A stretch of DNA of 64,000 nt from Woeseia sp034521225 (GTDB lineage: Bacteria > Pseudomonadota > Gammaproteobacteria > Steroidobacterales > Woeseiaceae), in NCBI GenBank assembly GCA_034521225.1, contig JAXHMR010000029.1, positions 124,001 to 188,000 on the forward strand, written 5' to 3'. Positions 20,711-30,910 of this stretch are shown here, one piece after another (the stretch's first letter is position 1; each line of letters starts with the position of its first letter). The notes under the pieces were generated by a model. It was not told the origin of the DNA. It was given only the letters and a program-made list of their open reading frames with translations, and made no database searches. The translations under genes and the position numbers were made by a program.

Positions 20711-20716
20711 TATAAT
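20711..20716 (+). promoter_or_regulatory. Perfect -10 box upstream of the TPR-oxygenase gene
   Basis: TATAAT at 20711-20716 lies 34 bases before ATG 20751, just downstream of the receptor terminator, with a GAGGAA ribosome-binding site at about 20737. No strong -35 hexamer is visible at 17 bases spacing, so activation by a regulator or a weak -35 is possible. Confidence 0.55.
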
Positions 20717-20750
20717 GACCGTTTAGCATCCATTGCGAGGAACATCACCG

Positions 20751-22636
20751 ATGGCTGATCCGGCAGCCAACAAGAGCGGCAGCCGCGGTGGCGGCCTGCC
20801 GCCCCTGCTCGAGAAGGCATTCGCGGCCCACCAGGCCGGCGACCTCGACGGGGCCGAGGCGGATTACCGCTCCTTCATAAAATTACATCCGGACAATCCA
20901 ACAGCGCTGCAGCTCTATGGCGTGTTGCTCTCGAGCAAGAAAGACTACCCGAGCGCGATACAGTTGATGCAAAAATCGCTGCTGCTCTATCCCGAGCAGC
21001 CAGAGGTCGCGAATAATCTTGGCAATGCGCTCAAACGCTACGGCAGGCTGGACGACGCGATCGATTGCTACGCCAGGGCGATCGAGCTATTGCCCGGCTA
21101 CGTCGAAGCGCATCGCAATAAAGCGCTCTGTCATCTCGCGAAGCAGCAGCTCGAAGACGCCGGGAAATGCGTCAGGCGCGCGCTCGAGATTCGCGAAGAA
21201 GACCCAGTATCCTGGCTGCTGCTCGGGAACATTCATCAGCGAAGGGCCGACTATGCTGCCGCCATTCCGTCCTACGAGCGCGCCCTCAAGCTGAAACCTG
21301 ACTATGCCGAGGCGTATCACAATCTCGGGCTGTGCCACCGGATGCGGCACGAACCCGGCCAGGCGGTTTCATCCTACGAGAAGGCCCGCGGACTCGGCCT
21401 TGACCGGGCGGAACTCTACCTGAACCTCGGCAATGCGCTGATCGACGACCTCGAAACGGACCGCGCGATCGATGCGTATCGCCAAGCGACCATCCGCAAT
21501 CCTGCGGATCTCGAAAGTCACAAAAACCTGAACTCCCTGCTGTACCAGCAGAATCGCCTCGACGAATATCTATCGTCCTACCGGACCGCGCTCGAGGCGA
21601 ATGCGTCCTCCGTGCCCCTGCGGCGCGATTATGCGATCGCGCTGTACCAGACGGGAGATTACGAGAAGTCTGTCCAGGTTATCAAGGCGGGTCTCGAACA
21701 TGCACAACAGAAGGCCGAACTCAGCAGCCTGCTCGGACTGACACTCGAGCGCCTCGGCGAATGGGACCGGGCTCTGGGTGCACACGCCCGCGCCGTCGCA
21801 GCCGGCGACAGGACATCTGAACATCACATCAACTACGCGCGCGCCCTGCTTGCTAAGAGGGAGCCCGAAGAAGCGCTGGAGCAGGCCAGGCTCGGGATGG
21901 CCGACATGCCGTTCAATCAGCGAGCGCTCGCGTATCTCGGCCTTTGCTGGCGGCTGCTGGGAGACGGGCGCGACCGAGATGCTCAACGACTACGAGAACA
22001 TGGTTCGCGTTTACGATGTTCCAATACCGGCTGCCTACCGGGATGCAGCGGGGTTCAACGCTGAGCTTGCGCGCACACTGGAGACACTGCATATCGGCAA
22101 ACGGCATCCGCCGGAGCAGACTCTGCGTGGCGGCAGCCAGACCTACGGCGACCTGTTTGTCCGCAAGGAACCCGAAATCGTCGAACTCGTCCAGAGCATA
22201 AAACACTGCGTCGAAGACTATATCGGGCGCATGCCGCAGCACGCCGAGCACCCGCTGCTCGCACGCCGTGCGAGCCAGTACGACTTCCGTGCGTCATGGT
22301 CCGTCAAGCTCGCCAGTTGCGGCTATCATGAAATGCACGTGCATCCGCTCGGATGGATCAGCTCCGCCTATTACGTCCAGGTGCCGACGGAAGTGTCCCA
22401 GGAGAACGACGACCAGGGCGGCATCAAGTTCGGAGAACCGGACATTGATATCGGTGAGGAAGGCCGCGCACGCCGATTGATCAAGCCCGCAACCGGCCGG
22501 CTCGTGCTGTTCCCGTCGTACATGTGGCACGGCACTGATCCCGTTCGAGTCACCGGACCCACGCCTGACGGTCGCATTCGACGTCGTGCCGGTTGGCCGT
22601 CCGTTGCATATGGCCGGCAAATCGGATAAACCCTGA
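20751..22636 (+). CDS. TPR-repeat putative 2OG-Fe(II) oxygenase, frameshifted
   Basis: N-terminal TPR array (about residues 20-400, for example YCNA-type units PEVANNLGNALKRYGRLDDA and AEAYHNLGLCHRMRHEPGQA) fused to a C-terminal 2-oxoglutarate/Fe(II) oxygenase of the 2OG-FeII_Oxy_5 type. The iron ligands are probably in GYHEMHVHPLGWISSAYYV, with the distal histidine in LVLFPSYMWHGTDPV and the 2OG arginine in the following RLTVAFDV. Breaks near 21965 and 22550 move the conserved sequence; the corrected end is TGA 22634. Three bases separate it from the next gene, so both belong to one operon behind the promoter at 20711. Substrate unknown; a TPR-presented protein or peptide is an inference. 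Confidence 0.85.
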
Positions 22637-22639
22637 TCG

Positions 22640-24302
22640 ATGGAATCGACAGACGACATCGAGGCCGGCTTCCATCGCGCGCGGCAACTGCACGCCGCAG
22701 GACGCTATGCCGACGCCGAGCGGGCCTACCAGCAACTGATGACTCCGGGACCGCATCGCGAGCCGGTGCTGGCGGCGCTGACCGAGCTCTACATCGAGGC
22801 CGGGCGCCCGAACGAGGCACTGGAGGCGCTGACAAAGCTGACCGAGCTGTTGCCGGATCGTTTTTACTACCTCGCGTGGCTCGCGACGCTGCTCGACCAG
22901 TGGGGGCAGACGGATGCAGCGATTGATCGCTATCGGGAGTTTCTCAGGCGTCACCCGGACAGCCCGCCGGCGCATTTCAATCTTGCACTGCTCTTAAAGC
23001 GCAACAAGGAGTACGGCGAGGCGCTTGCAGAATACGAACGTGCGCTCGATACGGGCATCGAGGACGCCTCCGAAGTCTGGTCGAATATGGGTGTCGCATA
23101 CTCCGATATACGTGATGCCGATAAAGCACGCGAGATGTTCGAAAAAGCGCTCGACATTGACAGCGACTACATTCCTGCTTTGTTCAATCTGGCCGGGCTT
23201 CACGAGGAAACCGGCGAGCGGGACAGGGCGATCACGCTCTACGAACGAATCCGCGACATCGATCCGATGCATTTCGAGTCGCTTGCCCGTCTTGCCGGTG
23301 CCCGGCGCATCGAGTCGACGGACGATCCTGCGTTCGGTGCACTAGAGGAGGCGATCCGACAGCCGCAGAAGGACCCCGTCGTCCACGAAGCGCTCTGGTT
23401 CGCGCTCGGCAAGGCTTACGATGATTGCGGCCGTTACGAGGACGCCACAGAAGCGTACGGGAAGGCAAATGCCCTCGGCCGCCAGCGCTGCCCGAAATAC
23501 GATCGGGTCAGCGACAACAAGGGCGTTCGACGAGGTCAGGCGGCGCATCGATGGCGGATGGATCGAGTCCGTCGAAACGGATTCCAAACACACGCCCGTG
23601 TTCATTTGCGGCATGCTGCGCTCGGGTTCGACATTGGTCGAGCAGCTGCTCGCGGGCCACCCGGACATCCAGCCGGCCGGCGAGCTGGACATACTGCCCT
23701 GGCTGATATCGCGACGGCTGTCACCGTATCCGGACCGCGCGGCCGAGGCTACCCGCGATGACATCGCCGAGCTGGCGGACGCCTACGCCGGCAAGGTGCA
23801 GGCCATCCTGGGCACCGACAGGCTGGTGACGGACAAGCGGCCGGACCAATTTCGTGCACCTGGGACTCGTCCGGGCAATGTTTCCCGACGGCGAAGATCA
23901 TCCACACCGTACGTAATCCGCTGGATACCTGCCTGTCCATCTGGTTCCAGCAGCTCGGTGAATACATGGCGTACGCGACCGACATTGCGTCAATTGCCGC
24001 ATTACCATCTCGAGCACGACCGGCTGATGAAGCACTGGCGAGCGCTGTTCGGCGACAGCATCTTCACGCTCGACTACGACGCGCTGGTGAAAACTCCCGA
24101 GCCCGTGATGCGAAAGCTGGTCGATTTCCTGGGATTGCCCTGGGACGATCGCTGCCTCGACTTCCGGAACGCTGACATGATGGTCAAGACGGCAAGCGTC
24201 TGGCAGGTGCGCGAGGGGCTCTACGAGTTCTCCAGCGGTCGCTGGCAAAACTATGCGTCGCTCGTCGAAAACATCCGGCCACTCTTTGACAAGACGGGCT
24301 AG
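22640..24302 (+). CDS. TPR-repeat sulfotransferase 2, frameshifted
   Basis: Second TPR-sulfotransferase, co-transcribed with the preceding oxygenase (3-base gap). TPRs span about residues 1-270 (for example PPAHFNLALLLKRNKEYGEA and VWSNMGVAYSDIRDADKARE). The sulfotransferase domain has the PAPS loop GMLRSGSTLVEQLLAGHP, the segment KIIHTVRNPLDTCLSIWF as the 3'-phosphate motif, and the C-terminal LVDFLGLPWDDRCLDF. Frame breaks occur near 23505 and at two or more places between 23845 and 23995. Its TAG at 24300-24302 overlaps the stop of the convergent methyltransferase. It is paralogous to the gene at 15434 but clearly diverged. Confidence 0.85.
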
Positions 24303-25274
24303 CCGCGCGCGGCGACGATTGCCCAGGCGAGGGCTGTATTCGTTCCGCCACAACCAGCGCTTCGTTCTGCAACAGCCGGAAGCCGCCGGACTCGATGCGC
24401 CGGCAAAGCTCCTCGAATGTAGATTCGTCGATGGCCGCCTCGCACATGGATGCCATCCGGCCGGCATACGCATCGATCTCGGCACGCATCCGGCGCAGCC
24501 AACCGAGCACCTCTTCGGGATCGTAATGTGCGAGGCGGCGGTGGACGGCGGCAATGTCCTTGTAAAGCTTGACGACAGTGCCGTCGGCGACGTCCGGTCC
24601 GTATTTACGCAATATCGCCTCAACTGCCCGTATCAGTCGGCACATGACGCTTCGCAGCCGCTTCATAAGCGCCGGGCGCGCCGCCGCGCGCCGCCGCGAA
24701 GCCGGCCTCGAAGGCGGCTATCGCCGAGTCAACGAAGTTCGACGCCTCAAACTCTCGCAGCGCCGCAGTAGCTCGCGCTGCATTGCCGATGTATGCCGCC
24801 ACCGCGGTGATGGACGAGCATTGCAAGCAGGCCGTCGTCCGCGCGCGAGACGCATCATTTCGTCGATCGAATCGAGCCCGGCATACTCCATGCCGAACTG
24901 ACTCGTCACGACATCGTAGCGGCCGGATTCCAGCCCCGTGTCCCGGGCGTCCGCGACCACGGCGTGCACTCCCGGAAATCGTTGTTCGAGCAATTTCATC
25001 GCAGAAGGCGAGAGATCGACACAAGCGAGCTCTTCGAGCCGTTCGCCGAGGCTGTTCGTGGCGCGCTCGACCACCGAGCCGCTGCCGCCGGCGATATCGA
25101 TGAGGCGTAACGGTTTGCGGCCCTTGGCAACATTCCCGAACACCGCCTCCAGAAGTGGTCGATAGACGGGTGTTTCGAACCACCGCCGGTGAACGCGTCG
25201 CTACGCTCGGCGCCGTGCCAATAGGCGTCCCAGCTGTCTCTCAATTGCTGCGAGCCATCGCTCGGATCGCTCAT
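24299..25274 (-). CDS. Class I SAM-dependent methyltransferase, frameshifted
   Basis: Methyltransferase with Rossmann motif I LIDIAGGSGSVVERATNSLG, a motif-II acidic turn CVDLSPSAMKLLEQRFPG, and YDVVTSQFGMEYAGLDS as motif IV. From ATG 25274 the N-terminus reads SDPSDGSQQLRDSWDAYWHG. Breaks near 25145, 24850 and about 24690 and 24350 divide it; the C-terminal part includes YDPEEVLGWLRRMRAEIDAY and ends at TAG 24301-24299, sharing CTAG with the stop of the convergent sulfotransferase gene. Substrate cannot be inferred; its position in the tailoring region suggests methylation of the same product. Confidence 0.75.
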
Positions 25275-25365
25275 TTCATGTCCGGTAGTGCTGTACGCCG
25301 GCTCGCGAGTATAGCAGCGCGTTGGGAACGCGTTGTGTCGACGCAGCGTGTGGTTAAACGGCTGC

Positions 25366-25893
25366 TCAATGAACGCGGGAAACGCGAAACGACGCGTTCT
25401 CACTTGGAATATCCATCTTGAAGCCGAAGAAATCCTGCTCGATGGTCACATCGAAGCTGCATTTGACGACGATGGGTCTGCGGAAGTTGCTCATCTTCCA
25501 AATCTGGCCATTCTCCAGAAAGAAAAGAAACTGCGTTGTAAGCGCCGGTTGTGCTCGCAGCGCGTTACGGTGGCCGCGTAGATTGTGCGTGGCGCCTCCT
25601 CCCCGGCGACGGCGCCCTTGCCGACATCGTCCGAGAGCGGCTTTGGCTGGTTGCCGTCGACGAGCTCAGTTGCCTCGCCGGGTTCCGATGTCTGACTCTC
25701 TGCCTTAACCAATGGATTCGCAGGATAGCATCGAAACAGGTGAGTCGCGCGGCATCGCTTTCGACAGCCGCACACTTGCGCAGCGCGTCGGCGAGATCGC
25801 TCTGCGCCAAGCTGCTGTGGCGAGAGTGATGATCAGGAGGAAAAGAGCGCCGGATTGAAGGGGCCGGCGCAAGATTGTTGCGGGATGCTTCAT
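25366..25893 (-). CDS. Small secreted protein of unknown function, frameshifted
   Basis: Reconstructed exported protein of about 170 aa. ATG 25893 starts a signal peptide (MKHPATILRRPLQSGALFLLIITLATA). After a frame change near 25815 comes SDLADALRKCAAVESDAARL followed by TCFDA, a motif (LRxCAxxxSDAxRLxCFD) shared by several families of secreted proteins. Further shifts near 25745 and 25535 lead to FLFFLENGQIWKMSNFRRPI and FDVTIEQDFFGFKMDIPSE, with TGA at 25366. No specific function is recognised. Divergent from the carbamoyltransferase gene; 98 bases separate the two starts. Confidence 0.6.
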
Positions 25894-25991
25894 GGGGTTA
25901 TTACATCGCAACGACAGTGGGAGGCAAGCGGCAGGCGCGTTACGGAATCGATGCGTGTCAGCGCCCAACGATTATTCGTATTGTTGATATA

Positions 25992-28068
25992 GTGTCGGTT
26001 TCGGGTCCACAACTGCAACCAGTGGCCACAAGCGACAAACCCTGGGTCCTTGGACTAAGTGCCTCGCACAACGGTGCCGCCTGTCTCATGCACGGTGATC
26101 GCATCGTCGCAGCCGTCCAGGAGGAACGACTGGCCGGCAAGAAACGTGCGCGCTTGTACGGCTCGCGACCGTCACTTGCAGTGCGCTATTGTCTCGAGGA
26201 GGGCGGCATCGCAGCGCATGAACTCGATATTGTCGTTCTCTGCGCACAGACGGATTCGCGTCGGCCCGAAAACGCGATTACGAGCAACCCGATGCTCGAT
26301 ATTGGAACGAACGGGATCCCGACGCAGACCATTTCGCACCACGCCGGTCATGCCGTCAGCGCATTCGCGACTTCCGGATTTGACGAGGCTGCCGCGCTGA
26401 TCATCGACGGCATGGGCTCGCCCACCGGCGATTTATCGGCCGACGAACTCAGTGCCATCATCGGCCCCGAGGGGGCGGGGGCGAGACCACATCGATCTAC
26501 CATGCGGCGGGTACCACCCTTACGGCGCTCGAAAAGCACATGGTCGAACAGGGGCGCTGGCTTAATTCGCCACCGGAGGGCGCTTCGATGCCCACGTTCG
26601 GCAGCCTCGGTGGCCTGTTCTCGGCGGCAGCATCACAGATCTTCGGCGACCCGATGGATGCCGGCAAGGTCATGGGGCTGGCCCCGTACGGCACACCAAG
26701 GTTCGAGCCGGACGAGTTCTTCACGATCTGCGACGGGCGTTTCGTATTCTTCGACTCGGTCCCGAAGCAGTTTGCCGGCACCCGGCGCTGGCCGGACGAC
26801 CAGCGCATTAATCAGGATCTCGCCGCCTCCGTCCAGAGCGCTCTCGAACACGCATTGCTCTACCTCGCCGCCCGCGTGCGGGAACTTTCTCACGAGCCGG
26901 AATCTCGTCTATGCAGGCGGGGTCGCGCTCAACAGCGTGGCAAACGAGCGTATCATCCGCGAGGCCGACTTCGAGCAACGCCGCTACATCATGCCCGCGG
27001 CGGAGGATTCCGGGCCGGCGATCGGTGCTGCCTATCACGGACTCTGGCAACTCACCGGCCGATACTCACCCTGGAGGCTCGAGCGCGACGGGTTCGGGGC
27101 GACGTACAACGCCCGGGACATTTCCGCGGCCCTCGAACGAACACCTGCAATCGTCACGCAGCAGACACAACGACGCTGTCACCGAAGCTGCAAGCCTGCT
27201 CGCCGATGGCAGAATCGTCGCGTGGTTCTCTCCGGTCCGTCGGAGCTCGGGCCGCGCGCGCTGGGTCAGCGCAGCATCCTGTGCGATCCGCGCACGCCCG
27301 ACGCAAAGGAAAAACTGAATTCGCGCGTAAAACACCGCGAGGCATTCCGGCCGTTCGCACCGGTCGTGCCGCTTGAGAACGTCAACGACTGGTTCGAACT
27401 CGATGGACACGACCCGAGCAGCCCGTTCATGCTCCGAATCATGAAATTCAGGAAGGAAAAGCGCGACCTCGTCCCTGCGGTCGTACACGTCGACGGGACA
27501 GGACGCGTGCAAACGGTTACCCGTGCAGCAAACGGTACCTATTACGAACTTGTCAGGGCATTCGGTGAACGAACGAGTGTTCCGATACTTCTCAACACGT
27601 CGCTTAATGTGATGGGCGAACCAATCGTCGAGACCCCGGAGGATGCGTTGTGGTGCCTGTTGCTTACGCAGCTCGACGCCTGCGTCTTTGATAGCGTCGT
27701 GGTAACGAAGAAACCCGGCTATCAATCGCTGGGCGAGCTTTATCCCTGTTTTTCTGCTCGAACAGAATGCGGTGGCCCGACCGGCATCCGGTGACGGGTT
27801 GCTGTTTCGGGTTTCTACGCCTTGGGGAAGCCATGCTATCGGATTGCGCGAACGGCGGACGGTTGCCGTCCTCGAGTTCTTGCTGGGAGGTGCCATGGAC
27901 GGAAATGCGAAGGCTACCGAAGTCTTCGCACGCATTCGCGGTACGCTGGGAGACATACCTGATATGGACCTGATCCGTCTGTTCGCCCAACTCCGCCGAT
28001 GGCGGCTGGTTTCCTTCCGCGAATCGCCGGTCGTTGGCAGCGCTGTCGGTGTACGCGCCGATGGCTAG
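25992..28068 (+). CDS. NodU/CmcH-family carbamoyltransferase with C-terminal extension, frameshifted
   Basis: Carbamoyltransferase that uses carbamoyl phosphate and ATP to transfer a carbamoyl group to a hydroxyl. The GTG at 25992 precedes PWVLGLSASHNGAACLMHGD; TISHHAGHAVSAFATSGFDE and IDGMGSP belong to the Kae1/YrdC-like N-terminal domain, and SELGPRALGQRSILCDPR to the C-terminal half, followed by VPILLNTSLNVMGEPIV. Breaks occur near 26480 and 26885, with a compensating pair between 27165 and 27235. After a shift at about 27746 the frame continues about 105 residues beyond the usual end (LLFRVSTPWGSHAIGLRERR, then MDLIRLFAQLRRWRLVSFR), which looks like a small winged-helix or PqqD-like domain. 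It overlaps the next gene by 8 bases. Confidence 0.85.
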
Positions 28069-29094
28069 CGTCGGGCGGAACAGCCCCTGCCCGTGCGGCA
28101 GCGGCAGGAAGCACAAGCATTGCTGCGGCTCGCTCGAGCGCCCGGGCAGCGCGCGGAAAAACAGCGAAGTCGATCTCGGAATCCGTTACCTGACAGGCAA
28201 AGACGTGCGTCCAGACCCGGCACGGGGGGTCGCGCTGGTCGAGAAGGCGGCCGAGGCCGGTGATACCGAGGGTGCCTGGCTCGCAGCGACTATCGCGAGC
28301 ACGGATCTCTGGCGCAATCGAGACTGGCACCAAGGCACTCAATTCTATCGTGCGTGCCGCCGAGCGCGGTCACGGCGCTGCACAGTCATCGCTCCGAATA
28401 CTCGGCGGGCGGCCCGGGCGACGGCCACGTCGACGGCGGTAACTGGGACGCAATCCGTGGCAGCGTCGATCTCGACGCGTGGCTCGCGCCGCCGAAGTCG
28501 GAAACGCTTCGGGAGATGCCGCGCATCGAGACGATCGCGAAATTTGCACCGCCAGCCGCCTGCGACTGGCTGATCAAGCAGGCACGCGACCGGCTGTCTC
28601 GTGCAACGATCTACGACAAGGTGACGGGCGGAACGACCGAGGACAATCGACGGACGAACTCGCAGTGCGATCTCGACGTGCAGAGCCTCGGCGTGCTCAC
28701 CTTTGTACTGCGCGCACGTATCGGGGCAATCACGGGCCGGCGCGAGCGCGCAATGGAAATTCCGAAAGTGTTGCATTACTCGCCCGGTGAAACTTTTGCA
28801 AAGCACTTCGACTACCTCGATCCTGACGAACCGGCGTACGCCGCCGAGCTCGCAGCTCGCGGGCAGCGCACGCACACGTTTCTTATCTATCTCAACGATG
28901 ACTTCGAGGGCGGCGAGACGCAATTCCCGCTGATCGGCATCTCGCACAAAGGTGCGAAAGGCGACGGTCTACTGTTCGCGAACACCGATGCCGATGGCAG
29001 GCCCGATAAAGACACCATGCACACCGGGCTACCGCCGACATCGGGAGAGAAATGGGTCTTCTCACAATGGATACGCGAGTTTCCGAGACTCTGA
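28061..29094 (+). CDS. SEC-C / Sel1-like / prolyl 4-hydroxylase-type protein, frameshifted
   Basis: Three-part protein. An N-terminal SEC-C zinc motif (RNSPCPCGSGRKHKHCCG, residues about 5-22) is followed by two Sel1-like repeats (ARGVALVEKAAEAGDTEGAW; SIVRAAERGHGAAQSSLRIL) and a C-terminal Fe(II)/2OG prolyl-4-hydroxylase-like domain. In the last, HFD in GETFAKHFDYLDP gives the HxD pair, MHTG the distal His, and GEKWVFSQWIRE the lysine-containing end; TFLIYLNDDFEGGETQFP is the family core. One frame break near 28335-28350. It overlaps the carbamoyltransferase by 8 bases (ATGGCTAG), so the two are translationally coupled. Likely hydroxylates a peptide or protein; target unknown. Confidence 0.85.
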
Positions 29095-29113
29095 GGAGGC
29101 GCTGCCGGGTGTC

Positions 29114-30665
29114 TCACCCGACGGCCGCATGAAAACACACGGAGTCTCCGGCCGGGACTCCAGCTACCGCAGGCCCTTCTAGGTAGCCGCGATGGCTGAA
29201 GTAACGACTTGCCTCCTGTTCGTAGGGGTTGCCGGCAGGTCGGGCCGAAGCCCCCATCGTCTTTTCCGGATAGCGACCCATGCCCGAGAGGATGCAATAC
29301 CAGGAGTAGGGGCATACGAGGACCGATGGACGTATTTCCGGAGCACCGAAACAAAATCGGATGTCGGATTTTCCCAGCCTTCGATTACCGCCCGCACCGT
29401 GTCGGAGATGTTTTCGTTGTTGTGGCAGTCGCGCCAGTATTGTGTGTCATCGCGTGTCGTCAGTTTGTAGTGCATTTGAATGTAGTCGATCGTGACGTCG
29501 AAAGCTTCGTTGATAATCTGGTTGAAGTGATCACGATGTGTCGGCTGGTAGCCGCCGCGTGCGAAATGCGTGACGAAACGGTTGATCGTGAACTGGGTGA
29601 GGCCGAGTGCGGTCGCCTTGAGCGGTTCGATGAAACCTTGTGATAGCCCGACGCCGAGGCAGTTGCGTTGCCAGTGCTGGTGTACGACGCCCTGACGTGA
29701 GCCTGATATCGAGTGCAGTCGATGCCGTCGGTCGGTTCGCCGATGTGGGCCCTCAGTTCCTGTTCCGCGTCTTCCTGCGACGTGTAGTTCGCACTGTAGA
29801 CGTAGCCCCAGCTGACCTTGTTCATCAGCGGGATGCGCCACGCCCAGCCGCATTTGAGCGCGGTCGATTCCGTGTACGGCGGCAGGTCATCTTTTTCGGG
29901 CACGGGTGTCCGGATGACGACCGCCCGGTTGTTGAAGAGCCTGCGTTCGTATGAAACAGGCTCGGATTCGAGGACCGTGCCGAGCAGAACGCGGCGAAAA
30001 CCCGTGCAGTCGACGAACAAGTCGGCGTCCAGATCGCCGCTATTCGCCGTTGCGACGTGGCCGATGTCGCCATGTTCGTCGTGAACCACCTCGGTCACGT
30101 CGTCGACGACGTAGTTGACTCCTTCGGCCAGACACCGCTCTTTGAGGAAGTCTACGAGAAATGCCGTATCGAAATGATAGGCGTAATCCATACCGCCGGA
30201 ATCGCAGGGCGGTGGGCCGACCGGCGCCTTATGCTGCCGGGCCAGTTCCGCATTGAAGAAGTAGTCGGCCGGATTCGTGTGGGCGGACTCACCCCTGCGG
30301 CGAGCATCGCAATTCGCAAAGAAATTCTGCTCGTACTCGTTGTAACCGGGCGCGGCAAACGGGTGAAAGTAGGCGTGAAATTCACCGCTCCCCGTCCATC
30401 CGGGAAAATTGATGCCAAGCTTGTAGGTCGCGCGCGCCGCGGTCATGAATTCTTCTTCAGAGACATCCAGGAACTGGAGAAAACGCTTGAAGAGCGGGGT
30501 CGTACCTTCGCCAACGCCAATCGTCGTGACGTTCGGCGATTCGATGAGCGTGATATCGCTGCCGACACGGCCGAGGCTGCGGCTGAAGATGCTCGCTGTC
30601 ATCCAGCCGGCACTCCCGCCGCCGACGATGAGAATCTTCCCGGGCGGTAATGGATTTGGTTGCAT
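29114..30665 (-). CDS. Flavin-dependent (tryptophan-type) halogenase, frameshifted
   Basis: FADH2-dependent halogenase of the PrnA/RebH superfamily; reconstructed length about 517 aa matches the family. GGGSAG at residues 15-20 binds FAD, K82 in TYKLGINFPGW is the conserved, probably catalytic lysine, and GWAWRIP at 273-279 is the diagnostic WxWxIP motif. Shifts near 29715 and 29310 move GLSQGFIEPLKATALGLTQF and the C-terminal SWYCILSGMGRYPEKTMG into other frames; the stop is TGA 29114. Homologues often sit beside TonB receptors. Whether the substrate is free tryptophan or something larger cannot be read from sequence. Divergent from the TetR gene. Confidence 0.9.
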
Positions 30666-30828
30666 CGGGCGATTCTACAAGCGAACCCGGCGCCGGTCGA
30701 ACCGGGAGGTGGCGCGGGACAACCCGGCGGCTCCCGTTTCGACGTTGCCTTCTGCTCATACCGCCTGCGTGACAGGAAAATGGCAACCCACTGCAGGAAC
30801 TCTGACTGCCGGCCCACGGCCCAACGCG

Positions 30829-30834
30829 TATAAT
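30829..30834 (+). promoter_or_regulatory. Perfect -10 box in the halogenase/TetR divergent region
   Basis: TATAAT at 30829-30834 points toward the TetR gene, 76 bases before its ATG. The 245-base region between the two divergent genes holds no repeat and no strong -35; a TetR operator would be expected here, but no clear palindrome was found by eye. Confidence 0.45.
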
Positions 30835-30910
30835 CGAGCGAGTTCGGCCTCACTGCCACAAGATACGTCAGAATGCCGCTCAATCCGGCACAACTGGAGA
30901 ATCGGACCCC

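Noticed and set aside
20733..20745. Possible REP-like fragment ATTGCGAGGA before the TPR-oxygenase gene
   Set aside because: Only ten bases match and they coincide with the ribosome-binding site; there is no second arm.
3343..30000. Programmed ribosomal frameshifting as explanation for split genes
   Set aside because: Breaks occur at many unrelated contexts, in both directions and in compensating pairs, without slippery-site plus structure patterns.
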